DNA of 64,000 nt from Macrocybe gigantea (lineage: Eukaryota > Basidiomycota > Agaricomycetes > Agaricales > Callistosporiaceae), in the NCBI GenBank assembly GCA_011319805.1, contig SJRY01000040.1, forward strand, positions 585,197-649,196, written 5' to 3'. How positions within the stretch are numbered: position 1 is the stretch's first letter; each line of letters opens with the position of its first letter. This document shows positions 34,767 through 45,773 of the stretch, piece by piece. Below the pieces are notes generated by a model that saw only the letters and a list, made by a program, of their open reading frames with translations, had not been told where the DNA came from and did no database searches. The position numbers and the translations under genes are program-made.

Positions 34767-36359
34767 ATGGCGCCTGTCTATGTCTTGGACCACTTCTACC
34801 TCCTCATCACCTTCCTTGTCACTGTCGCATATCAACTTCTAGGTTTTACCATCGCGTGGACCCTTCAGTTTGACAAAATCACCGACTTTACTGGAGGTTT
34901 GCGTCCTTGTTCTCATCTGCGCCCAGCGATTGACACTAGCCTTCGACTTGTTATAGGGTCAAACTTTTTTATACTAGGAAAGTCACTTACGTGTCTATAC
35001 ATCCATAATGAATTTTGAAGAGCGTTGCAGCCCTTCTAACGCTGCTATTGGGACAAAATTTCAATGCACGTAATTTAGGTGAGGTTTCATAAACATTGGA
35101 CCCGAGCTTGGAACCTCATGTTGTGGCAAGTCGCCTCGATATTTGTCATGATCTGGGCCGTTAGGATCGCAGGTTTGCTCTCAGTTGCTCTTTCACAAAA
35201 TATATTCAACGCGGTGCTAGGCTTTCTGCTCTTTCGCGTCTTGAAAAGAGGCAAGGACAGCAGGTTTGACGAAATACGCACAAGTTTTGTCAAATTCTTG
35301 AGTGGGCCATCTCTGATATCAGTTATCCTCCTATATTCAGCTACCTCCTCATCAGGCTTCTGGATAGGTGCGACTCCTAGACGTATAGCTACGCCCTTGA
35401 ACTAAAGTCACATCTGCGGCGCGGGGTCAGGCCAAATCGCTTGGGTAAGTTTGAATGCACTACGTGGCCCGTGGCTGACAGAAAAGCCTTTAGGTCTGGA
35501 TCGTTTCTCTACCTGTTACAATCTTGAATTCTCCAGAGGTGTCCGACGTTGATAATGGTGGATCCACCCCCGCCTGGGGAACATCCAGAGACATCGCAGG
35601 AACAATCATATGGTCATTGGGTTTTATGATTGAAGCGGTGGCCGATGTTCAAAAGGTATGTGAAACGACATCACTGTCACGGTAGTACGCACCAGTTAAC
35701 AGAGACATAGTATCGTTACAAAACCTCCGGGTCAGCTTCCAGGGATCGGCCAATAACTGTGAGCAGGTTGGCATTCTGGTGGTGACAGTCCTTAACAGCC
35801 ACGTAACAGACGGGCCTTTGGGGATGGTCCCGCCATCCACCTTATTTTGGCGAGTAAGTCCGTTCATATACGCATTGTCTGTAATTTCCATACTCACGTT
35901 CGCTAGAATGTTGTGTTGGTGGGGCATTTGGATATTGTGCCTTTCGCCGACTACGAATGGCGATTTGAACTTCTCCGCCAGGGCAGCACAGAAGGGTGCA
36001 GTGGTATCGCCCATTTTCACGTTCTTGTCAGTGGTACTATTCTCTTTGCGTTTATATTTTCGACGCTTTATTTTAGGCTGCTCATGTTCGTCTCTGGCAT
36101 ACCATCTGCCGAAAAGCCCCAGGCAAAACGGTTCTTTTTAATGTCCCATGACCTTGATTCCAGCGAGGAAGACTTTCCGGCTTGGCAGCTGTACAAAACG
36201 TATTTGAAGAGGACCTCAATTCTCATACCCCTCCCACCATTCATCTACGAACGCATACCGGCAATAGTGAGACGCACTCTTTTGCTGGACTTCCCGATGT
36301 ACCAATTCGATGAAAACAAGGATGGTCTGGTCGCAATCGCCGAAGCACAAAGAGCATAG
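34767..36359 (+). CDS. DUF1295 integral membrane protein (steroid 5-alpha-reductase-like fold)
   Basis: The start at 34767 gives MAPVYVLDHFYLLITFLVTV, AYQLLGFTIAWTLQFDKITD and FTGG, then SNFFILALLTLLLGQNFNAR. Further exons give ASIFVMIWAVRIAGFLLFRV, LKRGKDSRFDEIRTSF and VWIVSLPVTILNSPEVSD. Next come RDIAGTIIWSLGFMIEAVAD, VQKYRYKTSGSASRDRPIT, GLWGWSRHPPYFGE, MLCWWGIWILCLSPTT and PAWQLYKTYLKRTSILIPLP. The W-SRHPPYFGE motif with following aromatic helix is the NADPH/active-site signature shared with steroid 5-alpha reductases and isoprenylcysteine methyltransferases. Several membrane segments. The predicted activity, reduction of a lipid double bond, is inference from fold; substrate unknown. 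The divergent P450 suggests a shared lipid pathway. About 390 residues, at least seven exons. Confidence 0.85.
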
Positions 36360-36432
36360 CTATACTCATGGGAATTATATGTACTGTACAGTACGTACAT
36401 CTGTATCAACATAAAGAGATTATACCAAGTTT

Positions 36433-36870
36433 TTGCCATGTTCGTGCGTCAATAGGAGCCCAAGACAAGACTACCCATGGGCCTTTGATCTGGCGCCATT
36501 CATCAGGAGGTTCAACCTGAAGAACGGCGCTCACACTTACTTGTTTAAGCCGCTCAATTACAGAGTCACATCTGAAGTCCTTGAGGTGTTTAAGCCCTTT
36601 TATGCGCGATCTAAGCTGGTTTCAACAGGCGAGGATGCTTCAGGCTTTATCCTTTGGTCTGGAAAGAGAAGAGAAAACATTGCTCGAATCTTCAAGCAAA
36701 GAAGCGCTTGGACACTACCAGAACGATTAAACTTGTTCACGCAAAGCGCCATCGAAATTACCAAGAGGAAGAGAATGGAAAAAAAAGATCCTGTATTTTG
36801 TCACACTTGCAAAGGCATACAGGCCGGGTGCCATGGGACGTTCTCAGAATCAAGCTTGTTAATAGTGTGA
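36433..36870 (+). CDS. Unrecognised ORF, 145 codons
   Basis: Longest open frame between the DUF1295 gene and the ADF-H/PH gene (36360-37412). It reads MPCSCVNRSPRQDYPWAFDL, then LAPFIRRFNLKNGAHTYLFK, YRVTSEVLEVFKPFYARSKL, ARIFKQRSAWTLPERLNLFT and ends at 36870. The composition is coding-like and mostly basic. The next frame continues with VPWDVLRIKLVNSVKGAPRD, so an intron or frame break near 36830 is possible. I recognise no domain; it could be a remnant of a larger gene or element. A minus-strand frame at 36880-37146 (PETLYFLNERRQAVRIKK) is an alternative. Confidence 0.3.
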   Translation: MPCSCVNRSPRQDYPWAFDLAPFIRRFNLKNGAHTYLFKPLNYRVTSEVLEVFKPFYARSKLVSTGEDASGFILWSGKRRENIARIFKQRSAWTLPERLNLFTQSAIEITKRKRMEKKDPVFCHTCKGIQAGCHGTFSESSLLIV

Positions 36871-37412
36871 AAGGTGCACCTAGAGACGAAAATATGAGGT
36901 ATGCTCTGAGATGGAGCCAAAATGCAGAGCAACACAACAAGAAGGCTGAAAACAGCGAAACAGCATCGGGAGGGTAGAAGGCTCGATCCTCCTGGGGCGG
37001 TCTAGTGTTCCCGGGCCCAGTTGCAAATTACGAGGACATACCTTCTTTATTCTTACTGCTTGCCGCCTCTCATTCAGAAAGTATAGAGTTTCAGGCTGGT
37101 ACTGGACTGGTTCTCCGGCCTGCAGCTTCGCCACAGGTATAATCATGCGAAGACGTGCGAGCGAAAATCAGGTCCTCGTCGATGATCCCAAAGTGCAAAA
37201 CAGCTTGTGACAGGGAGATTAGCAATAAAAGAGGTGTTGACTTCTGTCATCAGTCAAGGGGTTGGACTGCAGTCCCGCAATATACAGCCGGTGCACGTGG
37301 ATTCAGCTACAATGGAGACCCACACGTTGCCTCATAAGCCAATGTCTCTATATACGGAGACACTTAGCAACCTTCCACACCTACAAGAACTGCGAATTCT
37401 GGAGCGCTCACC

Positions 37413-39454
37413 ATGCCTGCCTTATACTCCTCTGACGCAGAGGCCATCAGCAAGGCTTATGATTCGGTAGCGAAATACGAACGCAACTGGTGAGCTTCAG
37501 CACCTTCTTATCTTCTGTTCAGCGGTTCTCTGATACACAAGCAGGTTGCTCCTGGAAACGACTGCCGTGAGTACCAAGTAATCACGACATAAACTGCGAA
37601 GGCCCGCGTTCGTGATGCTTATCAATAATTAGACGGAAGAACCGCGATTAATTGGCTCCGGCTATGGCGGCCTCCAAGAGCTGAAGGGCACAATCGAAAG
37701 CGCGAGTCATTCTCCAGACCAAGCCTTTGTCGCATTCTATAAAGAAGAAGAAGGAGGAGAGCCGGGATTCCTGCTGATCAACTATGCACCCTTGACGGTT
37801 TCTGCAGTATTGAAAGGTATAGGACTGCACATCCAACCCGGGAGCAGGTTGCGGCCTGTACTTAATTGTTTACTTTTTTTAGCGCGTGCACTGGTCTATT
37901 CGCGTCGTTTGGGTGTTGTTTTCAAGGCAGGTGCAATCATCATTGTTCCGAGGGGAACGCACTCCCATTGTTCTCACAGAAACATCAGACCACGTTGACC
38001 ATTGATGCCTTGTCCCAACTTACGCCCGACGCTGTGCGTCAAGCCCTCTACGGCACCCGAAACCAACCGTTGACAGTGAGCCTGGCATCGATGGACCTCG
38101 CGGACAAGTACAACAAGCCTCTACCACACCGATACCCCATCCAACCCATGAGGCGAACCGTCTCTGAAAATACCCCCGCCGCTATCGCACCTATACCTAT
38201 GGCTAAATCGTCGAGCATGTTCACTAATATCATCCGACGAAAACAGAAAACAGACATCCTTTCTGTCGATCAAGCTGAAGACGAACCACCTCCACCGACG
38301 CCCCCAAGGACAAGGGAGTGTTCGGCATTCAACCATCGCCGCAGGAGCCCATGGCAATCGAGGAGACAAGCCTGGAACCGGTTTCGCTGCTCAAATGGCA
38401 ACCTAAATTGCAGAGGGAGATGAAAAGTGACTGGTCAGACACAGCGGCGATCTCGCACTCCTCGTTACATACGTCAGAAGGCGGTGTGATCGTAGCCCCA
38501 GCGCGAACAACGAGCCTGTCGGACCAGAAAGGGAAAGTCCAGTCGCTACCATCACGAGGAAGATGGGCGATTGAATCCTTGAATCCTGCCGAGAGGGCTC
38601 GACAGAGGGACGCGGCGCGGAGGCAGCGGGAAAAGGAGGAGGAGGAAATACTACGCGAAGATGCCATGCGGCAGGCGGAGCTGAAGCGCATGAAGGAGGA
38701 AGCGCTGCGCCAGGAGATGGAATATATGGAAAAACGGCGGGTTTCTATCGAAGAGGAAGCACGCCGAGTGGCCGCTGAGCGCAGACTCAAGGAACAGTTG
38801 GAGAAGGAACAAGATGAGCGAAAGCGCAGGGAGCTTGAGGAACACAAGATGCAGGAAAGAGAAAGAAGACGGGAGGAGCATCGGAAACTGGAGGCATGGC
38901 GCAGGGAGCAAACCAGATTGGCTGAGGAGGACTCCCGACGACGCGAACTGCGCAAGAAAGAGCAGAAAGAGGAGAGGCAGGTCAAGATTGAGATGGCAGA
39001 AGCAAGACTGGAGCGAACACACAGGGCTGCTTCGACGTTGACCGGCTGGGTCACAATTCAGACGGACGGCTCGCCATTCTGGAAGAGACGATTTTATAGA
39101 TTTATTGGAGACACGATGTTTCTGTATAAAAGCCCCAAGGTAGGATGATCGTTCCCTGCACTGGCTGCGGCATTCTGAACGATTGTTGTCAGGACATCTC
39201 GGTCTTGATAGACAAAGTGGAACTCCGGGGACGCATTCGGGGATTGAAGGAATGGTCGGACGGTTATGAAGAGCTGGAGTCGATTCCGTATTCGTTTGCT
39301 GTGGAATTTAGGGATGGACGAGGATCATGGGGTATGTTTTCAGACTCTGAGGAAGAAAAGGTGAGCTATGTTCCGTCTGCTGAATATTTGGCATCTGACT
39401 TGATGAAAAAAGTATGAACTTTTAGGATTACTTCACCTTGCAGGAGGATTGTAG
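37413..39454 (+). CDS. ADF-H domain, coiled-coil and PH domain protein
   Basis: The start at 37413 gives MPALYSSDAEAISKAYDSVA, then EPRLIGSGYGGLQELKGTIE, SPDQAFVAFYKEEEGGEPGF, ARALVYSRRLGVVFK and TLTIDALSQLTPDAVRQALY: an actin-depolymerising-factor homology domain of the drebrin/Abp1 or twinfilin kind, probably binding actin filaments. A proline-rich linker (DEPPPPTPP) leads to about 170 residues of charged coiled coil (REKEEEEILREDAMRQAEL onward). A C-terminal PH domain follows (STLTGWVTIQTDGSPFWKRR, FYRFIGDTMFLYKSPK, SIPYSFAVEFRDGRGSWGMF, ending YELLGLLHLAGGL). At 38301-38305 (CCCCC) the frame breaks: PPTPP continues as DKGVFGIQPSPQEP only if one base is restored or a 44-base intron with a weak donor is removed. 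One intron near 37926 appears to use a GC donor. Confidence 0.82.
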
Positions 39455-39567
39455 TATATTTGTACATATTTATTCTAGCTGACTGATCACGCCGAGTGAC
39501 TGCCCCTGCGAAACTTGACTTCGCCCGTCCATTGTTCCTCGAGCTCCGGCCTGCGCTTCACGCGGTT

Positions 39568-40863
39568 ATGGCGGGGCCAATCTCCCCCAAACCCGTAACC
39601 TACATGCAACACAATGCCCAATACAACCCCTACACGAGGAGCATATCCACCGTGTATTCGGATGCCTCCTCGTTGTCTTCTGCCCCTCTGGCCCATCCGG
39701 TACCGCATCAAGCTGTAGGCCAGTTCATGGCTGCAAACAGCATGGGCATCGGTCTGGGAGCCCAAGAAGACGCAAAAATATATGGCCTTGTGGTCGACCT
39801 CTTGGACCCAGCGACGAGAGAAGGAGCTCTTCTCGAACTAAGCAAGAAGCGAGAACAGTATGATGATTTGGCCCTCATCCTCTGGCACTCGTTCGGTGCG
39901 TCTATGTCGAAGCCGAGAGCATATGTCCAATCTGACCTACTTCCCAGGCATCATGCCCGCCTTGCTGCAGGAGATCGTAGCAGTCTATCCGTTGCTCTCG
40001 CCCCCCAATCTCACCGCTCACGTTTCGAATCGTGTATGCAATGCTTTGGCGTTATTACAATGCGTTGCATCCCATCAGGAAACCAGACAACTCTTCCTCA
40101 ATGGTAGGCCATGCCGCCGACATTTCTTCGTGTGAATGGGCTAATTACTCCACCTCAGCTCATATTCCTCTGTTCTTGTATCCGTTCTTGAACACAACAT
40201 CAAAGACACGACCATTTGAATACCTTAGACTGACTTCGCTGGGAGTTATCGGCGCACTTGTAAAGGTAATAGGGTTTCGGTCTTGCCAGTCCCCTTTACT
40301 CTGACACCCGTATGCTTGCCCGTCCACAGCAAAACGACAACAACACTGTAATTCACTTCCTGCTTTCAACTGAGATCATTCCGCTTTGCCTTCGCATCAT
40401 GGAGACAGGCTCCGAGCTATCAAAAACTGTTGCCATCTTCATCGTACAGAAAATTCTTCTTGACGAGACTGGTCTCACGTATATCTGCCATACTTATGAG
40501 AGGTTCTATGCCGTGGGCACGGTCTTGAGCAATATGGTCAATCAACTAGTAGAAACCCAGGCAGTCCGGTTGCTCAAACATGTCGTTCGCTGCTATCTGC
40601 GGCTGAGCGACAATCTTAGGTGAGTTTCTTTTTGTATTCAATACTTCAGTCCAACCCGTTTTAAACGGTCATGGTCCAGAGCTCGCGAAGCTTTGCGTGC
40701 TTGCCTGCCTGAACCCTTGAGAGATCAGACTTTCAGTGCGCTATTGAAGGTGCGTTGGGATCCGTAAATCTCCGACTGTTGCTCAAAGCGTCCACGCTCG
40801 CAGGGCGACATGGTGACAAAACGATGTCTTGCGACGCTGCTCAACAACTTGAACGAAGTGTAA
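39568..40863 (+). CDS. CAF40: Caf40/Rcd1/CNOT9, CCR4-NOT complex subunit
   Basis: Armadillo-repeat subunit of the CCR4-NOT deadenylase complex that docks translational repressors on mRNA. The start at 39568 gives [20 protein letters not shown] with a disordered head. Then come [115 protein letters not shown] and [20 protein letters not shown]. The last segments are [38 protein letters not shown] and [16 protein letters not shown], ending [19 protein letters not shown] at 40863. This is the very highly conserved Rcd1 core. Short introns separate the exons. It starts 113 bases after the ADF-H/PH gene in the same direction. Confidence 0.96.
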
Positions 40864-41083
40864 TATTGCTTTATTTTGCTCGGTCGGACATATACCTACT
40901 TTTCGATAGTTTTCGATATCTCGTGCAGCATTTTATTGGAAGTCGTATTCTAAGTACCTGCAGTAAAGATTGTATTAACACGCGATTTGTGCTTTTCTTT
41001 TTTTTTTTCAATGTTCTGGGCGTGCGAAAGTGCAAATTAACGATCTGGTGACTCTTTGGCGCTTTATCTCTTCGTCGCCCTCC

Positions 41084-42157
41084 ATGAACTCGACTGCGTG
41101 CTATCTGCTCAAAAACCCTGAACGGTACTGCCCACAGTATACGAATGTTCCGTTCTATTATTCCCCGAAACCCTCTGTCCTGGAAGGTATACCCGACACG
41201 CACTTGGCTCTCGCCGTGCCCGTTCTTGCATACTGGTCATACTCGCTGTTTTTCCACATCCTCGATATCTCAGGCTGGAAGTGGCTGGAAAAGTACAGAA
41301 TACATGACTCTGCCGAAGTCCAAGCCCGCAATCTCGTTTCGCGCACCCACGTCGTTTTTGCCGTCATATTCCAGCAAGTCATTCAAACCGTCCTAGGACT
41401 TTTAGCCTTGTCGGATGAGCGCGCATCCGCAGTTAGCCATGTCGCCAACGTGCATGCCATTGCATTGCACCTTCATCGCGTCTTGAGTCTAGTGGTCGAC
41501 GAACGATGGCTCTGGGTTATTATCCCTGACATTGCGTACTTTACCTATTGGTGGGGTATTCCTGCCATCCAGCTGCTGACGTCCATGTGAGTGTTTCAAG
41601 CATTATCGTCCTCATGCGTTTCTCATCTAGTGCAGGTTCGTCATCGACACATGGCAATATTTCTTACATCGGCTTTTCCATGTGAACACATTCCTCTACA
41701 AGCAGTTCCACTCGTGGCACCACCGTCTTTACGTCCCATACGCATTCGGTGCTCTCTACAATCATCCCATAGAAGGCTTTCTTCTCGATTCGTTTGGCGC
41801 ATTTGTTGCCGAGGTCGCTACGCGTCTCACGACTCGCCAGGCCATGGTTCTTTTCGTCGTCTCCACCTTCAAAACCGTCGATGACCACTGCGGATACAAT
41901 TTACCTTTCGATCCTCTGCAACTGTTGACCTCGAACAACGCTGACTACCATGACATACATCATCAGGTAACGCACCACTCTATATGCAGGGATGCACGTC
42001 ACAATTAATGACCCCCTTGCAGGTTGCCGGGATCAAATCCAACTTTGCACAACCGTTCTTCATCCATTGGGATACCATCCTGGGTACTCGCTTGACGAGG
42101 CAAGATCTTGAACGACGAAGAAAACAGCTTGAAGAGAAAGTGATGAAGAAGGAATAG
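41084..42157 (+). CDS. SUR2: Sphinganine C4-hydroxylase (Sur2-type fatty acid hydroxylase)
   Basis: ER membrane di-iron enzyme that hydroxylates dihydrosphingosine to phytosphingosine. The start at 41084 gives MNSTACYLLKNPERYCPQYT. Hydrophobic segments include LALAVPVLAYWSYSLFFHIL and WLWVIIPDIAYFTYWWGIPA. Histidine boxes are FLHRLFHVN, FHSWHHRLYVPYAFGALYNH and DDHCGYNLPFDP with DYHDIHHQVAGIKSNF. The end is RRRKQLEEKVMKKE at 42157, a lysine-rich tail consistent with ER retention. Three exons; the intron near 41585-41636 separates the second long exon and the one near 41968-42022 separates the last histidine pair from the tail. All metal-ligand histidines expected for the family are present. 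Confidence 0.94.
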
Positions 42158-42324
42158 ATTGTCTTACCGAATCTCTTATCCTTGACTTTTATAGCATGCG
42201 TCATCCCTGCTCATTCATCTTGTATATTTCGCTAGGTAATTAGTTCATGTACTCGTTGAACGATTGTTTACTTTCATGTAATGTTGTGTATACCAAATTC
42301 GAGGATAGTACAAGGAACAGAATG

Positions 42325-43638
42325 CTACCAATTGGCCACGGCCGACTTGGTGAGTGGAACACTCTCCAGTTCGTGTTCGTACTCCACCTCGATCCTTGGA
42401 CCTCCTGGAACACATCGTCAGACCAGTGAACGAGGCGAGAAGCAAAAAACTGACTTCTTGGATTTTTGTCTGGGCGTTTTCGGTGCTTTGAAGCGGGTTC
42501 CGATGTCGCTTTTCGCTTTCCGAGTGATGTTTTGGGGTGGGTATTTTCATCCTCGGATCTGCTGCTTCCCTCTTCTTCAGAATCATCTTCTTCACTGCTC
42601 TCGCCTTCGTCCTTTTGACATGTGAGTTGGATTTAGATGTTTGGAAGAGCAGCAACGGTCCTCACCATGACGTTCTCAAGATCACTCAGGCCGTCATCTT
42701 CCTCGTCGCTGATGTCGCTAACAAACTCCCTCTCGTCATCCTCCATCTCTGCCTCGAGCCCGCTTTCCTCTTCTTCATCAGTCTCGTCGTCAACTAGATT
42801 CAGCTCTTCAAGCTCTTTCTCTCTTTCGGCATTGGTTCCTTTTCTCTCTCCATCAAGTATAGCTTGCCATACGGATTCGTTGACGTTCAAAGGTGCATCG
42901 CCGTATGCTTTCGATTTCAGTCGTTCGATAAGCTCCTTCTCGATGGACCGCTCAATATGAGCCGCGGAAAGAGCCTTTCTCTCCCTCACAGCCTCGCGCC
43001 TATCGAGCTTCTTTTTCACTCCTATGAGTTTCGGTCTAGGAAAGTTCGCGTTGAGGTGTCTTTCGGTAAGATGGACTGAGATGCATACTGTTGGCGAAGC
43101 TTAAGCCTCCGCATCTTGATGAGATACTGCGTGATTTTGGTGACACGCTGCTTGCATTTGTGGATGAGAAAGTTGGGCCAATGCAATAGTTCTTTGTCGA
43201 TCTGCATCGGTTCGGCCAGATAAATCATTGGCTGCCGGAGAAGTGGAGGAATAGACGAGCCTGTTCTAGAGCCTTGGAGTAACTATTCGAGAGTTTGATC
43301 CGCTCCCACATCTGCGAGGGCGTATGCGCCCTCTCGATCGTCTTGACATAGAGATACAGAATGCCTGTTAAATATAGAAGGATGAAGAACGTTAAGGCGA
43401 GAGGTGAGATCGGGCACCTTCTTTCTCCCTGACTGTCGCATAGCGAGAGTTTGCTAAAGGGCATGACTGACGCGTGCAGAAACCTGTGACATTGTATTCA
43501 TTCCGACAGAAATTCTGCGTCGATGTCCTAGATGATACAAGTAAGTGCCAACACTTGACATACGGATACGACGCACTTGACTTTATAGGAGCAAAACTGC
43601 TGATTGATGACTGACCATATCACGTCGTCGCTCTGCAT
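42325..43638 (-). CDS. MAK16: Mak16 ribosome biogenesis protein
   Basis: Nucleolar factor for 60S subunit assembly, with an N-terminal zinc-binding region. The start at 43638 reads [17 protein letters not shown], then [11 protein letters not shown] with further cysteines across short exons, then [69 protein letters not shown] and [20 protein letters not shown]. After that come [38 protein letters not shown], an acidic tract ([20 protein letters not shown]) and a C-terminus [20 protein letters not shown]. Stop at 42325. Divergent from the next gene with about 106 bases between start codons. All regions are full-length compared with yeast Mak16. Confidence 0.94.
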
Positions 43639-43744
43639 ATCGCGGCGGTTGTGGTCGTCGAGGTTGGCGTTGAGCAAAATTTAGGAATTGATCACGTGCC
43701 GACTCACCCGGAATTGTGGAGTACCGAGTCCGCGCTCTTCCTCC

Positions 43745-44543
43745 ATGTCCTTCATTACCTCCCGATGTTTGCCAATGAGCAGCCCATGCAAGCCTGCAGT
43801 GCAGCTATGTCGCTCTTTTTCCACATCGCAAACGAGGCTTGAATTCCACTTTGATACCCACCATTTTGTTCAGCGTCTGGAACGCGAGGGCCTGAACAGA
43901 GCTCAAGCCGAAGGAATCATGTCTGCTATGGCTGAAGTAATCGACGAGAGCATACGCAACATGACAAGTAACATGGTAACTAAGGCGGACCAAGAAAAAG
44001 TATGTCTCTTGAAAGATTATTCCTGCATGTTTGCGACGTACCCAACCAGATGCACTATACCCAACAAGTAGACTTTGCACAAATGAAGTCTGAACTCCAG
44101 CTCATGGAAAAGAATGATCTAGCCATGATCAAAGCGGAGAACGACAGGCTTGTCGCGGATATCGAGAAACTGAAGCAGCGTCTACGAGAAGAAACCACTC
44201 GAACTCAGGCCGGAGTTAGACTTGATTTGAACCTTGAAAAGGGGCGAATGAGAGAGGAAAGTAGTAGTCAGGAGTTGAAGATCAAAGAATTGGACACACG
44301 TATCGAACAAGAGATTGCTAATCTCAAGGCTACAATTCAAGCATCAAAGGTATGTGGGGTATACTGCTCGTCAATGAAAAGCTCTCATCATTCTCCATCT
44401 AGGCTACTACATTACAATACTTGGTTGGTTTCGGTGCGTTATCCTATAACTACAACATCTGCCTTGTCTCATTTCAACCCTACTTCCCATCAGTCACTGG
44501 ATGTTCGGCCTTGCTTATGGCGTATATGAGATTCCGCGTGTGA
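43745..44543 (+). CDS. FMP32: Mitochondrial coiled-coil protein, Fmp32/CCDC90 (DUF1640) family
   Basis: The start at 43745 gives MSFITSRCLPMSSPCKPAVQ then LCRSFSTSQTR, a typical mitochondrial presequence with an RSFSTS-type cleavage region. The mature part is HFDTHHFVQRLEREGLNRAQ, AEGIMSAMAEVIDESIRNMT, then VDFAQMKSELQLMEKNDLAM, IKAENDRLVADIEKLKQRLR and RTQAGVRLDLNLEKGRMREE. It ends KIKELDTRIEQEIANLKATI, ATTLQYLV and a C-terminal membrane segment TGCSALLMAYMRFRV. This is the CCDC90/MCUR1-like family; the yeast member Fmp32 affects cytochrome c oxidase assembly. An upstream in-frame ATG exists at 43688. The stop is 31 bases from the stop of the convergent hydrolase gene. Confidence 0.88.
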
Positions 44544-44574
44544 GTCAGGAATATAGCCTGGTAATTCTTTCTCC

Positions 44575-45665
44575 TCAAATGGCGCAAAGAGCAGTCATAC
44601 TGAACTGCAAATCCGTAGTGCTGGCAATGTAATTTTCTTTGATGAACTTGGCGGCGGTCTGTGAAGTGGTTAGGCATTAGCGGCTGCTATACACGTGTTG
44701 GGAACCATACTTGTAGGAGTTCCTGGCATTCTCCTCTGTCAACCGGCCCTCCCCGTCGACCATCCAATTCGACGAGACGGTAGCCGCCTGGACTGCCTGG
44801 ACCACGAACAGCAGGGATTTGGACAAAGCATGTGAAATGGAGATTTGTGTCCAGATCTACAGGGACGGCGGTTTGTCCGGTTGAAGCAGCTTCGGCATGA
44901 ATGTTTGCAAACAATGGTGTCGTCTCCAAGTGTTTGGCCCGTTCTTCTGGAGTTTTACCTGCAGGGCATGGTCAGCTTTGCAGAGGCTTTAACATAAAAA
45001 CTTTTTTTTACCGTTGCATTCATCAATGAACTTGGCGAGAGGACTTTCTGGAGCAAAGACTACATTTGCCTGCGGTTGCCATTCTTGAGACTCGATGTGT
45101 GCAAATGTGAAAAGACCCTACATTAGCCAGAGCATGGAGCAAACCGATCGTTCCACAAGCGTTGGATATCTATCGATCAATGCAGACATCGGTTCGCCGT
45201 CAGAATAGTGGAACGCCTGACACGTACAGTCTGCTTGATCCAGAACACGGTTGGGTCTAACCAGGGCTGGCCCTCCTGTTGTATATGTCCATCTTCTTGC
45301 CTCCTTCTGGATTCCAAAGAGTCTGTTATTGGAAACAGTAAAAGCACGGCCTTGACCGGCTTGGCGACAATGGCTAGCAGCTACAGCAAGCTGGAGTAAG
45401 CCATTGCTATAAGCAAGGATGCAAGGAGACGGTCAACATCCGGGTCTAGGCCATAAATGTCTTCAAAGCGTGCTTGGGATGAGACGAGACCAGCTTTAGC
45501 TGACCACTGACAAGGCTGTTGAATATATCGTAAGACAGAAGAGAGACAGACGCACTGCATTGAGAACCTGACGGTACAACATGGAATTAGCAAAAGTAAG
45601 TCTATATTTTAGAGAAATTTTGCCTCTGGGTTATTCTCGAGAGGAATCCACCGATTCACAGACAT
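44575..45665 (-). CDS. YUH1: Ubiquitin carboxyl-terminal hydrolase, UCH family
   Basis: Cysteine protease that removes small adducts from the C-terminus of ubiquitin or Rub1/NEDD8. The start at 45665 gives MSVNRWIPLENNPE. Then come short exons with GLVSSQARFEDIYGLDPDVD, KAVLLLFPITDSLESRR, an NACGTIGLLHALAN-type segment with the catalytic cysteine, and SPLAKFIDECN. The exon 44687-44929 gives KHLETTPLFANIHAEAASTG, DLDTNLHFTCFVQIPAVRG with the catalytic histidine, and YRLVELDGRRGGPVDRG with the catalytic aspartate. The last exon is TAAKFIKENYIASTTDLQFS then MTALCAI. Full length about 240 residues. Exons in the N-terminal half are short and their exact edges uncertain. Head-to-head with the p24 gene (108 bases between starts). 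Confidence 0.9.
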
Positions 45666-45773
45666 GGTTGAGAAGGAAGAGATGATCTATGTTGTTTGCC
45701 AGCGCCGTCTGATCCAAATAAACTCCTCGTCGCCACGTCTTTCCTCTCAAACTCAGCTCTTCGGACGCATATC

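Noticed and set aside
38329..39054. 241-codon minus-strand ORF rich in serine and leucine
   Set aside because: Exact antisense of the glutamate/arginine coiled coil of the ADF-H/PH gene; composition is a complement artefact.
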